Source of the DNA: Epiperipatus broadwayi | Taxonomy: Eukaryota; Onychophora; Udeonychophora; Euonychophora; Peripatidae | DNA length: 64,000 nt | Direction: 5' to 3' | Assembly (NCBI GenBank): GCA_028023455.1 | Contig: JAQFVV010012404.1 | Span: 14,001,421-14,065,420, forward strand | Shown: one piece after another, positions 25,734-38,500 of the stretch | How the letters are laid out: each line of letters opens with the position of its first letter | Numbering within the stretch: the first letter of the stretch is position 1 | Position numbers and translations under genes: made by a program | The notes under the pieces: model-generated | Database searches by the model: none | What the model saw: the letters and a program-made list of their open reading frames with translations, nothing else | What the model was told of the DNA's origin: nothing

Positions 25734-25777
25734 AATGTCAACTTTCCCATAATTCAATGTCAACTTTCCCATAATTC
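25734..25777. repeat. 22-bp tandem duplication at the 3' end of the PLE frame
   Basis: AATGTCAACTTTCCCATAATTC occurs at 25734 and again at 25756. The second copy overlaps the last codons and stop of the Penelope-like frame, so the duplication sits at the end of the coding region. Confidence 0.9.
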
Positions 25778-27027
25778 TGTTATCTTAATGTTTGCTGCTT
25801 GACGATTAATTAAAATTTGCTTGTATTTATATATTAACAGCACCTCTTTAATTTTTCTTTTACCGTTATTTCTTTCAGTTTCCAATATTTTTACATTGTT
25901 ATAATCAAAATCAAAACCATATATACATGATTTATTATGGTCATAAAAAACAGAAGCTGATAAATTCTCACTATTTTTAAAATTTTGTTTCGTATTTTGA
26001 ACCCTTTTAAATAATAATATGTGCTCTTTTGTTCTTTTTTCCAATGTGCACCTCAATTCACCTATATATCCACTACCACACCAACATGTCCATTTGTAAA
26101 TGATACAATTTTTATTTGTCAATAAAGTTTTATCTTTTGAATTGTTTATTAATTTATTTAATGTAGGTGGTGCATAAAATGCTATATCACATATTCCTTT
26201 ATAAATTTTCTTAATGAAACTTGCCTGTTGATTCGATATATATGGTATTAATATCCACAACATTTTATCAGAAAAATTAACATTATTATTAATATTTTTA
26301 TATTTAGAAGTAAAATTTTTAACAGTATAATATACACAATCATAATTGTATCCAATGTTTAACAACTCATTACAATAAATTTCAATATTTTTAGTTTTAT
26401 CTGATGTATATTTACAAAGGTTATCATTTCTAAATAAAAAGGACTTCAAACCTGCCATTTTATGTGATATTGGTACTTTTTATTCATATGGAATATATCC
26501 TCTTTTTGCTATTGGTTTAAGAATCATATAGTAATCCAGTTTATCCTTATTTCTAGTAATCTTGAGATCCAAAAATTGAACACTCATTAAATTTTCATCT
26601 GTTTTAATCCACTTTAAACCCTTTATATTATTTAATTCAGTAAACAAATCATTAATAGCATTTGGCTTTCCACAAACAAAAACATCATCAACATATCAAC
26701 TGTATAAAATATTTTTCTGATAATGATCCTTTTTTAAAATATTTTCTTCATATGTAGATATAACAAAATTACATATTTGGGCAACTGTAGGAAGACCCAT
26801 CGGCCACCCATTATTCATTTTATAAAATTCGTGCTTAAAAATTGCATAAATGTTTCTATCAATAAAGCTTAATATTTCAACAATAAATTTCATTATTTTA
26901 ACGTTAACATTTTTTAACTTTAATGTATTATTAATTAATTCAATAGAAGTCATTCTGTCAATTGATCCGTACATTTCACTTACATCAAAGGTACAAATTA
27001 CATCATAATTATTAATAACAACATTAT
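25760..27027 (-). pseudogene. 5'-truncated Penelope-like element: reverse transcriptase plus GIY-YIG
   Basis: One minus-strand frame carries, in order: RT motif A as TFDVSEMYGSI (about 26992-26960); motif B as NNGWPMGLPTVAQICNF; the catalytic box YVDDVFVCGKP (from 26695); FLDLKITRNKDKLDYY; the linker ILIPYISNQQASFIKKIYK; and a GIY-YIG domain CIIYKWTCWCGSGYIGE with EKRTKEH, ending KILETERNNGKRKIKE and a stop at 25760. RT followed by GIY-YIG is the hallmark of Penelope-like elements. The frame is unbroken except for TGA at 26696-26698, directly before YVDD (a CGA to TGA change would explain it), and TAA at 26480-26482. The N-terminal part is missing and the element begins at a (TA)n tract near 27028. 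It is inactive but well preserved. Confidence 0.88.
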
Positions 27028-29021
27028 TAATATATATATATGTATATTACTATTTAATGTTTCAATGCTTTTCATTCATGTACAAGATCTTATATATATA
27101 TATATATATATATATAGATCTATGTACATTAATATAAATATACAATATATATATATATATATATATATATTGTACCAAAGTATATTTATATTAAAGTAAT
27201 TGTATGAGTCTCATGTTTTAAAAATATAAAAATTTAATATTAAAAGAATAAAATGTAAAAACTAAAGAGTAGGGGAATTTTGTATTTAATAAAATAAACT
27301 GTAAACGCTGTTTAAAATAATAAGTTGTTTTAAATAATACACTGTTTAAAATAATAAGCTGTTTAAAATAAAAGATTTTATTTGTTTAAAAGAAGAAAAA
27401 AATCTTGTAATAAATAAATGATTTAATATTTTTTAAATGAATTTTCAATAAAATAATAAAGAGATTTCGTTTTATCTTATAATAAATAAATAAATATATG
27501 TGCATGTGTGTATGCAATTTTTAATAAAAAGTAGATGCTAAAAGCTGATTTTATTTTCACAAGACGAACGCTGTTGCTAAAAATAAAGTTTTCCATTGTT
27601 TAAAAAAGTATAAATATAGCTCAATTTTTGTTCATTCTTGGTTTCAGAATTTCTCATTTTAATAAAATATTTTTAAAGTAATATTTCCAAAAATGATGCA
27701 TTGTTAAAAATCCAACGTATTTGCAGTTGACCGAAAAGCCACTCTCTATGCATTTAAGATCTGCGACTAGTTCGGAAATTAATCATGTTGAAATAGAATA
27801 AACGGACAGCGGAGTGTGGGGAATGCCAAACCAGCCACAGAAATATTAGGACAAGATCTACGGAAGAATTTTACCAGTCGTCAATGAGTTCAGAGATAAT
27901 TCCATTATACTGTTTTTGTCATATTTAAAAACCTAGGTAATTATTTGACTTTGATTCTAAACATTCCAATTTACTTTAAAAATAAAGATAGACTTTATTG
28001 AAAGAACTTTTGAACTTTTTGAATTAAACTTTAAAAAAAAGAATAAATTTTAAACTTCAAAAGATAATATTTGAAATAATAAAATAATTAAAAGCAGCTT
28101 CTATTAAATAATATTTTTGGCATGCACGTATGTGTGATTTAATTTTTAAACTTAAACTTAAAAAATAATAATAAAATATGATGTAACATGTATAATTTAT
28201 TTGCTCAAGTAATATATTAAAATGCTTATTTTAATCTTTAAAAAAAGAAGTGTGTGTGTGTTTCATTATAAGATAAAATGATGCATTTATTTTAAAATAA
28301 AGTAAAACATTTAAATTATTTTTATTAAAATATTTATGTTTATTCTGATGCGTGCGGGTAAGTATTAATATTTATTTTTTTAATAAGAGTAGGAGGGGAA
28401 AAAAATCTAATCATTAATAATAGTATTTTAGAAAAGATTTGTTGATTTAAATCTATAAATGTTTTGGTATTCAGTATAATGTTATTATTGGTTTTAAAGA
28501 AGCGAGGATTATTATTTACAATGGTCTGGGGGGGAAATTATTTTAGTTTCAGAAAATAGTAGCAGTTCAGAACAGTTGGGCGTTTAAGATACCTTTTGTT
28601 TGTTTATTAGTGGATGGATGGAACCGACTGAGCTAGCGGACATTTCAGGCACCAGATTATGCTGATCAGATGGACATGCTAATTCTAATGTAATTAGCTG
28701 GCGCCTAAGGGATTTTCTTCTTTAAAAAATAATAATAAAGTGTTTATTTGATCAGTATATATTTGGTAGTCAAGTGTTGAATGTTATTAATAGTTCGCTA
28801 TTGATAATAGTTGACACTTTCCCTGAAAACCAACCATTGTCTGAAAGGGAAATTTAAGAGGACAAAATATTATAAAATATTAGTTAATATTTTATTTGTC
28901 GATGCTTAGTGTTTGTTATTTCCCGTAAGTTTAAGTAATAATTTTTAAATGGTAAGTTTGAGATCGTTAAGAGTTTAGTAGTAGTCTTTCAAGTAGTTGT
29001 TGTTCAGAGGAGGTTGGTTCA

Positions 29022-29059
<38 letters not shown>

Positions 29060-29344
29060 TGTAATATATATATATTAAGCAATTAGTTATCTCATATTTT
29101 AAGCTTATGGTTCTATATATTTAAAAAAAAATGTAAAAGATTTCTAAGATGCATTTTGAATGAAGTAATTTTCTTAATTTTCCCAATTTATCACACCCAT
29201 CTGGATGTCTTTTATTGTATAATATTTATTTAATGCACATCATATCAATTTATTTTGTCAGTGTTGTGTTTTCTGCACACACCCATTAATAAGAGTGAAA
29301 AATATTGAAATATTGAATTAAAAAATAAGATTATATATATATAA
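27028..29344. other. AT-rich non-coding DNA with TA tracts and one GC-richer patch
   Basis: (TA)n tracts lie at 27091-27114, 27144-27170 and 29023-29060. The patch 27727-27936 is GC-richer and bounded by a TTGCAG and an AG-GTAATT, which could be splice sites, but no frame through it is open. GTAAGT donors-by-sequence occur at 28351 and 28926. Nothing confirms a host gene. Confidence 0.45.
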
Positions 29345-29525
29345 GCAAAGCAAAACTCCATATAGTAGGGCCATCTGTGCTAAACAGAGTAATCAATGGA
29401 TGCCAGAAGGCTTTTGCATAAAATCCCTATCCAATGCCTACTTGTCCAATATCACCAGACTAGTTTCTGGCTTGTGGCCTTGATCAGTGAGGAGCTTTGG
29501 ATCTGAGAGCACTGCATCTAGATCA
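29345..29525 (+). repeat. Half copy of the foldback at 14469-14934
   Basis: GAGTAATCAATGGATGCCAG, CAATATCACCAGACTAGTTT and GATCAGTGAGGAGC follow the left arm and part of the spacer of the 14469 element. Only one arm is present. Confidence 0.8.
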
Positions 29526-29566
29526 TGTGATGCTTGCTGATTATATATATATATATATATATATAT

Positions 29567-30504
29567 GTCAACAGATGGCGTTCTACCAAAAACATCAGCA
29601 TGCATTCACTATCTCTAACTTTAATTCCACTTTCAGATCATGATTTCAAGCTATTTGCTATCGTCAGTGAAAGACAGGAATTTTAGAAACTAGATCTAAA
29701 CACAAACTCTGAGCATTTATGAAACAGTTTCTATTCAGCTTGCAAGCGTGAATCTTTTAGACACGTAATGTCTTCAAACTCAGCATAGCAAGCCAGATAG
29801 CTACATGGGTCTGATCTCAGTTCAGCATCACCACATAGTAGAAGCCTCTGCAATATATATCATTGCTAGAAAGACCTCAAAGGTACATTTATGAAAAACA
29901 AAAAACAAGTTAAAAACTTGCTACCGCTTGTATTTATGTCAACAGATGGCGTTCTACCAAAAACACCATCAAGCGTTGCATGCTCTGACATTTATGTAAA
30001 CAAACGCTTGACGGTGTTTTTGGTAGAACGCCATCTGTTGACATAAATACAAGCGTTAGAAAGTTTTTAACTTGTTTTTTCTTTTTCATAAATGTACCTT
30101 TGAGGTCTTTCTAGCAATGATATATATTGCAGAGGCTTCTACTATGTGGTGATACTGAACTAAGATCAGACCCATGTAGCTATCTGGCTTGCTATGCTGA
30201 ATTTGAAGACATTACGTGTCTAAGAGATTCACGCTTGCAAGCTGAATAGAAACTGTTTCATAAATGTTCAGAGTTTGTGTTTAGATCTAGTTTCTAAAAT
30301 TCCTGTCTTTCACTGATGATAGCAAATAGCTTGAAATCATGATCTGAAAGTGGAATTAAAGTTAGAGATAGTGAATGCTGGCTCTGATGTTTATGTAAAC
30401 AAAACATATGCTTGACGGTGTTTTTGGTAGAACGCCATCTGTTGACATAAATACAAGCGTTAGCAAGTTTTTAACTTGTTTTTTGTTTTTCATATATATA
30501 TATG
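29567..30504. mobile_element. Foldback element B with ~410-450-bp inverted arms and internal direct repeats
   Basis: The arms are 29567-29977 and 30003-30455 with a 25-bp spacer. In the right half, a block of about 100 bp (from TTTATGTAAACAAA through GTAGAACGCCATCTGTTGAC to TTAACTTGTTTTTT) occurs at about 29988-30090 and again at 30390-30494, flanking a ~295-bp body; the left half is an inverted, edge-trimmed copy of the same plan. Both outer edges abut (TA)n. Body motifs (gaagacattacgtgtct, tagatctagtttcta) are shared with foldback C at 35059. No coding frame. This is either a foldback element with TIR modules or two inverted copies of a short element with direct terminal repeats. Confidence 0.85.
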
Positions 30505-32924
30505 TTAATAATAAAGAAGTTAAGTTTGTTCGTTAATAAAAATTAAGGACTACATATGATGTTAAAAGAAATGTAATAATCTCTGCTTTGATAAAAAAAT
30601 AACTGGTAATCATTTATTCATTTGCTAAAACATGATGATTGCCAATAAGTATGAGCAATAAATGCAATGCTTGTAAAATAAATAGATATGATGGCCTTTT
30701 AATAAATATAGAACAACGGTAAATGATACTGGAAGGATCTGGTGACCTGTGTTAAATAAAACATCTAGTTTAGTTAAAATGCATTTGAGAAAACGTTTCA
30801 TTTGTTTTTGGTATCAATGAACTTTATATTAAAAATATGAGAATAAAACTATTTAATAGATATATATGAGAGAGAGAGAGAAATATATAGCTCACTATTA
30901 ATATTTCACCTGGCAACTGGTTTTTTTCAAAGATTGCAATTTTATATGCTGATAAAGACATTCCTTATTTGACATTTTAAAAATGAGATATATATTATTA
31001 TTTATTTATATATTATTATCACTTACTTAAAATTACAATTATCTTTGTAATTTGGATGCAATAAGAGCTTAACTATACTTTAGTGGCAAAAATACTTGGC
31101 ACTGCATGTTTACAGGTTAGTATACTTTTTTATACATGATTTATTTAATTTTAATTATATAAATTATTTAATTTTAAAAACAGCTTTTTGTCATTTTTAA
31201 TATTTTTCTGTTTACAAAAATCTTCATGGTATCTATTAAGTATCTAAAAATGATAACTTTCTGTACATGTGAGGACGAATATCAAGTGACTATTAAATTA
31301 ATTTTATATATTGTATTTATTTTTATCAATATTTATTTTTACATTTGAATCACTAATTCTAAATCTTTAAATCAAAATAATATTAATGACCTTTATATGA
31401 TTTGTATATAGATTGTTTGAGTTTATATATAGAATCTTTTTTGTTGTGTTCCCAGTCATTTAATTCACTTGGGTTTAGTTAGACTTTTGATTTCTGAAGT
31501 AATTTAATACTAAAAAAAACTGATAAAATTTGCTCATTTTTTAAAAATATATTTTAAGTTATTTAAACTATGTCAGCCAGTAGAATTTCAAGTTACTCTA
31601 GTTTTGTTAAAAAGCTATTAACAACTTTTTTTCAGAAAAAGAATAGTTTATGTCAAACAAAGCTTGACATGATTCTTTAAGTTTACATTCAACATCTACA
31701 TTAAAAGTAGCAATAAAATCTATTACTCTAGTTTAATTCTTCTACTGAAAGCATAAATAATTTGAGATTACCCAATTAGCAATGGGATTTGATTGACGAC
31801 ACTACAACTAATATAAATTTTAGAGTAAAATGATAAGAGTGGTAGAATACCTCTCTTAACATAAATTTTTATTGGTGTCATTTTCTTTAACATTTAGTCA
31901 TTATTCTATTTATTTTCACAACCTTCCAAGCACACTTTCCTAATCATAATTATGTTATATTTAAGTAAATTTACAATGTGCGAATTTGTTTTAATTTAGA
32001 CAAAATCTATTATAAATTATATTTTATTTTTTACTGAGAGTTAAAAAATTCAATTTTAAAATAATTTCTGAATAATGAATAATTTAAATTTAAATGACAG
32101 TGAATAATTTTTCATTCTTTTAAATATTTAATTTTTCAAAATGATTTTGATAGTTCTCAGACAGTAGTTATATAAATTTATTTAAAAAGTAATTTTATTT
32201 ATTTACTTTTTTACTGAAAAATAAGAATAGATATTATTCAAATAATTTTAGTTTTTAATACATATTTTGTTTGATTTAAATTAAAAATTTTAAATTCAAA
32301 ATTTATACAATTAAATGTTTTGAATTATGCTTTCAGTATAAATTTAACACCCAAGAGATTTTGAATTATACTTTCAGCATAGATTAAGACCCAAGAGACC
32401 TGAAAATTGTATGAAGGGAACAAACTTCAAATCTAAAAATAAATTAGGAAACTAATAAATTTAATCTTATAAATTTATTTAATATTTTAAAAAGTATATC
32501 TAAATATAACAAAACAAAATCAATTCTATTTATGAAATAATTAATGGAGAAACATTTAAATTATAAATTATTATTTGTTGACTTTTACATTAGGATATAC
32601 ATTATTTTTATATAGACATTAATCATAAGTGTTTAATATGGTGTTTTTGAAAGGCGTTTTACTTATAATTATATGTTGGACTACTTCAAACATCTTGAAT
32701 TAATTGTTAAATATTTTTACAAAAATTCAAATTTTATTTAAATGTTCTAAATAAATTTAACTGATAATAATAACACACAGGTTAATATATATTCAGGTGG
32801 CATAATTCTTCTCTATTTTTCTGGTGTTATGGCTTGATCAGTGATGGTATTAGCATAAGAATTAAACCTAGAATTTTTAGATTTATAAATACTGAATTTA
32901 ATATGATGCCTCTAACCAACCAGG
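30505..32924. other. AT-rich non-coding DNA, no feature recognised
   Basis: No coding similarity or clear repeat seen in this stretch. A short GA-rich tract lies near 30869-30881. Confidence 0.55.
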
Positions 32925-33120
32925 TTATTCTTATATTCATAAATCTAAAGTCCCAGGTAGTACTGCTAATAATCAATGATGTAAAAAATAGCGCCCAAAA
33001 CATTGTGTTATGTATTAAATTGTATATTATGATTAACAGTGGAATAAATTTGGAAAGTTTAAATAAAATTTGAATTAGTTGTTTTACAATCAATTCTAGA
33101 TTATGGAAATTGTCCAACAT
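32925..33120 (+). mobile_element. Diverged SINE family 1 copy
   Basis: AATCTAAAGTCCCAGGTAG resembles the B-box region of the 8374 copy. GCGCCCAAAACATTGTGTTA, GGAATAAATTTGGAAAG and TAGATTATGGAAATTGTCC follow its body and tail. It is more diverged than the 15-kb copies. The overlapping ~80-100 codon frames are chance. Confidence 0.6.
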
Positions 33121-35058
33121 ATACATATTTGTTACACAAAATAAATATTAATACACATTAGTTAGTCACATGAGAGATCATGTAATATTTGATTAGCAGA
33201 AGTGACAAGCTAAGTTTTGATTCAGAATTTTTTACTTCACACATTTTTAATTTACTAATGTATTATATAACAGTATCAATCTTTTCAATAAGCACACACA
33301 GTTTTAAATACATATATGCTGTATTATGCCAGAACAATAAACACAAACATTTGAAAATGTGTATTTTACTTGTTTTTCTTTTTTTTTTTTTTGTATGTAT
33401 GCATATAAACAGTTTGACTTCCACTATTTCAGCAGTCTTCTTTTAGAACTTTTCTGATTTAATAACTTTCCCAAATTAAAAAAAAGTAATCATATAGATA
33501 AGGTCTGCTTTATTATTCAATAGCTATGTTTTTAAAGTGACTTACATTATTGGAACATTAAGCAAATATAAAATACAATAATTATTAAATTTTTAAGATT
33601 TATTACTGTTAGACATTTATTATTAATAAACCTTTATTTTTATATTCAGAGAGTTAAAATTACATTTTTTTAACTTGGATTTCACAATGATTGTGTTAGC
33701 ATTTAAGTAACATTTAACAATTAAAATTTCACTCTCTTTATTGTATTTGTGTATGTATGTGTGAATAACATTTACATTAACAATACATAACCAACAGTAA
33801 TATATTTTTAAAATTAATGACTAATACTTATTCTGTTTTTGTCTTTAATTATAATTTTCTAAAGAGAACATAAAAATACTGATTTATTAAAGCAATTGGA
33901 TGATTTTTTTTATTGTAACTCATCCCGATAAGCTATAAAAAGAAATAGTAAGAATGCACTTATAAGTTATCTTAATGAATTTACTGTACTGTTGTTGTTA
34001 TTTTAATTTTTATTTTCAAAATGATACATGCCAAATTATTTATGAATTTTTTTAATGTGTATCTATTAAATTATTCAAGTTTGAATTTAAAATATTAGCT
34101 GAAAAAAAATGAATTCATGCTAAAATAAAATCTAGTAGACAACATTTAAAGTATCTTTTCATAATTTTATTTAGATTAAGTGTTGTTGCATAAATATTAA
34201 AACTAGTAGAAATTTTAATACAAAAAAGCATAAAGAATAAGACATACACTTATTTGCTAAATTTTATGCTTTTTGATTGTAAAAATGGTCTACCAATAGA
34301 AAAATAAATGTTTAACATAATGAATGGAATATATTATAAATCTATATCAAAAAATTATTAAAATTAATAATTATCATTATTATTTAAGATTTACAGTTGA
34401 TAAAGTGAAAAAAATCTAATCATATTTGTTATTAGCATTATAAAAATGCTGTATCATTACAAAAATAAGTTTTTAATATAACATTCAGGATACATGGTGT
34501 ACCGGTCGATTTTGTCTGTTCACATAACAATATCTAGAATCTAGGCAAAAGTACCTCAAGTCCAATCATGTGTGAGATATACAGGTCAGGAACACTCATG
34601 AACTCTGCCTTATTTTTTCATTATCCAGATCTACCAACTTATGAGTTACAATCCTGATGATATCCGATCTATTTTTATCTTTTATGGTCAGCATCACAAA
34701 GCAGAGAAACAAATAGACTCTATTTAGACATGGGCAATGCAGTGAAGCCCATAGCATAATAATAATTACAAGTTCTAGCATATCTAAAGAATCATGATCT
34801 ATCATGTTATTTATATATAAGATTGGTGGGATTTTATCTTGTCATAGTAAGCATAAGTTATTTAATCAAGATGTAATATTTATTCAAGAAATGAAACAAT
34901 GATTTGAAGGCTTAGTTATTTATATATTTCTAATTTATTAATGTAAATAAAATAAAGCATTCATATTTTGATTATAATAATTCTCCATTAATTGTCATTA
35001 ACCTCTTTACATTTTATTTATAACATAAGATTTTTTTTACATTTCAAGAACTTATATA
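33121..35058. other. AT-rich non-coding DNA, no feature recognised
   Basis: No coding similarity recognised. The patch 34490-34815 is slightly GC-richer and holds a 69-codon minus frame without a family motif. Confidence 0.5.
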
Positions 35059-35585
35059 ACAAGCTTTGTTTACATAAACACCAAGAGAGATAGAATTCAA
35101 TATCTCTTTCGTTATCTCCACCTTCAGACCAGCTGGTTTTGAGCTAGTTGGCTCATGTCAGTGAAGGGTTGGAAGACTAGAAACTAGATCTAAATACTAA
35201 CTCTAAAATCAGCATTTATCAAAAATGTTTCTATCAGTTTGAAAGCATAAAATTTATCAGACTTGTTTGTTAATCTGGATTTGAAGACATTACGTGTCTG
35301 ATAAATTTTATGCTTTCAAACTGATAGAAACATGTTTGATAAATGCTGATTTTAGAGTTAGTATTTAGATATAGTTTCTAGTCTTCCAACCCTTCACTGA
35401 CATGAGCCAACTAGCTCAAAACCAGCTGGTCTGAAGATGGAGACAATGAAAGAGATATTGAATTCTAACTCTCTCAGCATTTACGTAAACAAAGCTTGTT
35501 AGGAGCTATTGGTAAAGCTCCATCTAGTGATCATAAAATGCAAGCTAAAAGCAAGTTACGAAATTTATAACTTGTTTTGTTCATC
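35059..35585. mobile_element. Foldback element C with ~205-bp inverted arms
   Basis: The arms are 35059-35262 and 35296-35502 with a 33-bp spacer. Landmarks are AAGCTTTGTTTACATAAA, ATTCAATATCTCTTTC, AACCAGCTGGTCTGAAG-like and CAGCATTTATCAAA. After the right arm, GAGCTATTGGTAAAGCTCC and TTATAACTTGTTTTGTTC correspond to the terminal module of foldback B, and the end abuts (TA)n. The motif GAAGACATTACGTGTCT is identical to that in foldback B. Confidence 0.82.
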
Positions 35586-38500
35586 ATATATATATATACA
35601 TATTGGTGGGTTTGTTATTTTAGTGTGGGCTGATTGATATGCCAATAACTAACTATATTATGGAGATATGATTTGAATAGCTCTATAACATAAGTCTATT
35701 TATGAGCATTTAATTCACCTCTGGAGAGAAAAGTGGTGCTTGACCAAGTTTGCTTAACAAATATTGTTTGGGCTTTATTATAAATTTACAGAATTATTAA
35801 ATATTAATAAATGAGGTAATTAATTTCAGCTTATGCTGATCAAGAAAATGTATGTGGGAGAGTTCATTTGCAATATATATAATTGTGTTGCAGAATGGTG
35901 CACACATGAAAATATTATTAAATTAAAAAGAACTCTAATAAAATCAGAACATTATGGCTGATGGATATTCATAGGTTTTATTTGAATGAGGAATAAGAGA
36001 GTGGTACGTGCATGATGGCGATTTATTTGTGATCCAGTCTCAGATCCTAAAAAGGTACTTCAGAATTTTCATTGAAGAAATGTTGACCAATCTCTTTCTG
36101 CGTCTTTAGCAGAATTGGCTCATTGAATGAAGAGTCCCAAGGGGGGTTTATAACCTTATTCTTAAACCTGGATATAATGAGACAATGTTCAGCTTTCCAA
36201 TATGCCCAGTGGGATGAAGCACAATATATATAACAATAACGAGGAAGCCTGTATACATGCAAAGCTTGGAATACATATATAAAACTTTTAATATCAGAAT
36301 TACTTAATTAATACCTATGTATTTAGAATATCCAGTGCAATGGTATGATTAGGTTACTAAACAGTGATGGATAACTTAAATTAACTGATAGAAATATTAC
36401 TCTATCTAGAATCGAGATCCCCTTCCCTATGACATTTACTTAGATGTAAACTCCCCACAAACATTAAAATAATAAGTTAATATTTGGTCATAAGTGCTTT
36501 AAAACATACTAAAGTAATTATATATATACTGTTAGGTGGTGATTATTTAAATTTATTTTATAGAACAGAATATTTATTTAATTTCAAATAAACAGATTTG
36601 AGAATTTAAACTTAGTGCTATTATTTTAAATTAGGAATAATATTTCTTAGAATTAATTAATAGAGCAGATTTCGCTCTATTTGACTATAACATTAAAATA
36701 TAATTAACTTGTTTTCTTCCAAGCTGGCAAACATCTACAGTAATGAGAACAACAAAATGTTTTTAATTAAGAATTAATGACCCTCCCTACAAAATGATGG
36801 GGTTTAAGAGAGAGAGCGAACTCACAAGTTTAGGAGGTTATTGGCATATTAGTTTTCAAAATACAAAACATAAAATAAAGTGATTATAAAATACTGCTGC
36901 CACACAAAAATGAGATAAGAAGACATTATATAATTGAGGCTTAATGGCGAGAGAATTAATAAAGAGTTTATAGAGAGTTAAGTACATATTAAAAATCAGG
37001 TAAGAAAATTACAAATTATTTTACTAATACTTAATTTCTGATCTCAAGATTACATAAATGATTATAGGAATAGTTAGATTAAGGCTTCATTTAATGAATA
37101 CTTTATGAATACTAGGCAGCAACAGGAATTTATTACCTTAATTAATCATTAATAGCAGTCCTCGGTTAATTGCAGTGTCCATCGGAAATTAGATCTAGTT
37201 TTTGATTCTTGCTTGTCAGGCAGATAGCATTTCTATTAGTTAACCTTTAAGTACGTGATTACAGTACATGGGTAGAAAGGTCCAGTGTGATGCTTTTTTG
37301 GGAAACTGCCTTGGAATGGCCAGGAAAAGTGGATCTTCTCTCTACTCATGGCACATGGATTTGAAATTATGAATAGCATGGATTAGGTTAACCATTGTTC
37401 TTTAAAAGTAACTGTTCTGCATTCAAATTTAGACCTATTTATAAGATTTGTTAAATTATTATGGAATTCTTTTAGTTATACTACCTTAGATGATTTAAAT
37501 ACCTTGACCATCTGCAATTTGCAGACCAGATGCATGCTTTTGTTCTAATAATTTAAAAAACAATGCAACCTTGCCAAACATTCCTCAAAGGATTGTTTTA
37601 AAATCTAATCTTAGATTTTAAAACTAACTTAAAATGTACAAATTTTTCACTAATGGGTTTTACATTATATTACTAAAAATTATCATATTTCTAAATTTAC
37701 TAATGAGTTTTATACTAATTAATTTAAATTGCATTCACGAATATTCGATATGATTGCATCAGCTTTTCTGACCATCATTACTGAAAATAAGAAATATTTT
37801 TAATATAATTTTAAATATACAATCTATTATACAATATATTAATATAATTATTATTTTATAAATAATCTCCCATCACCTGTTATATATACATATCCCTTAC
37901 ACTCATATATGACTTTTAAATGATACAAAATATTTATTTTATTTATTTATGATATTTAATTTAAGATACTTGTAAATATATTCATCACAGTTAATTTTAA
38001 ACTAAAGCAAAAAAAAATGTGTTAGATAAGTGCATATATTTGCATAGGGATGGAGTTTGAATTTGGTTTGGTGGTGGAGATTAGAGTGGCCTGTGAAGCA
38101 CAATCTGACTCTCAGATATTTATAAAAATAGATATTATTTATAGTTATTGACAATGGTTAATGTTTTTACTTAATATTTGTATAAGTGACTAAAAATTTA
38201 CATTATTTGAAAAGCACAAAAATTATGTAATAAAAGAGTAAAAAGTGTATGATCTCTTAAAATATGAAAAATTTGCTAATCTGGAAAAGCTTTGCAATCA
38301 AAAAGTTCCTAAGTATTACTTTTCAATTTATGTGCATAAATGAATATTGCATTTATTTTAATGAAGACAAACACTTGTGTCATTTTCTTTAAATTCAGCA
38401 ATAATTATTTATATTCTATCAAAAGTTATAGAAAATAATATTTATTTTATATTGTTATTGGATGGATTATTAGTGACATGATAAATATTATACATTTAAT

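Noticed and set aside
28618-28645. tRNA-like A box on the minus strand (GCTAGCTCAGTCGG)
   Set aside because: No B box at the right distance and no cloverleaf.
36047-36262. 71-codon minus frame as an L1 C-terminal domain
   Set aside because: Resemblance is loose and no adjoining LINE motifs could be followed; kept only as a note.
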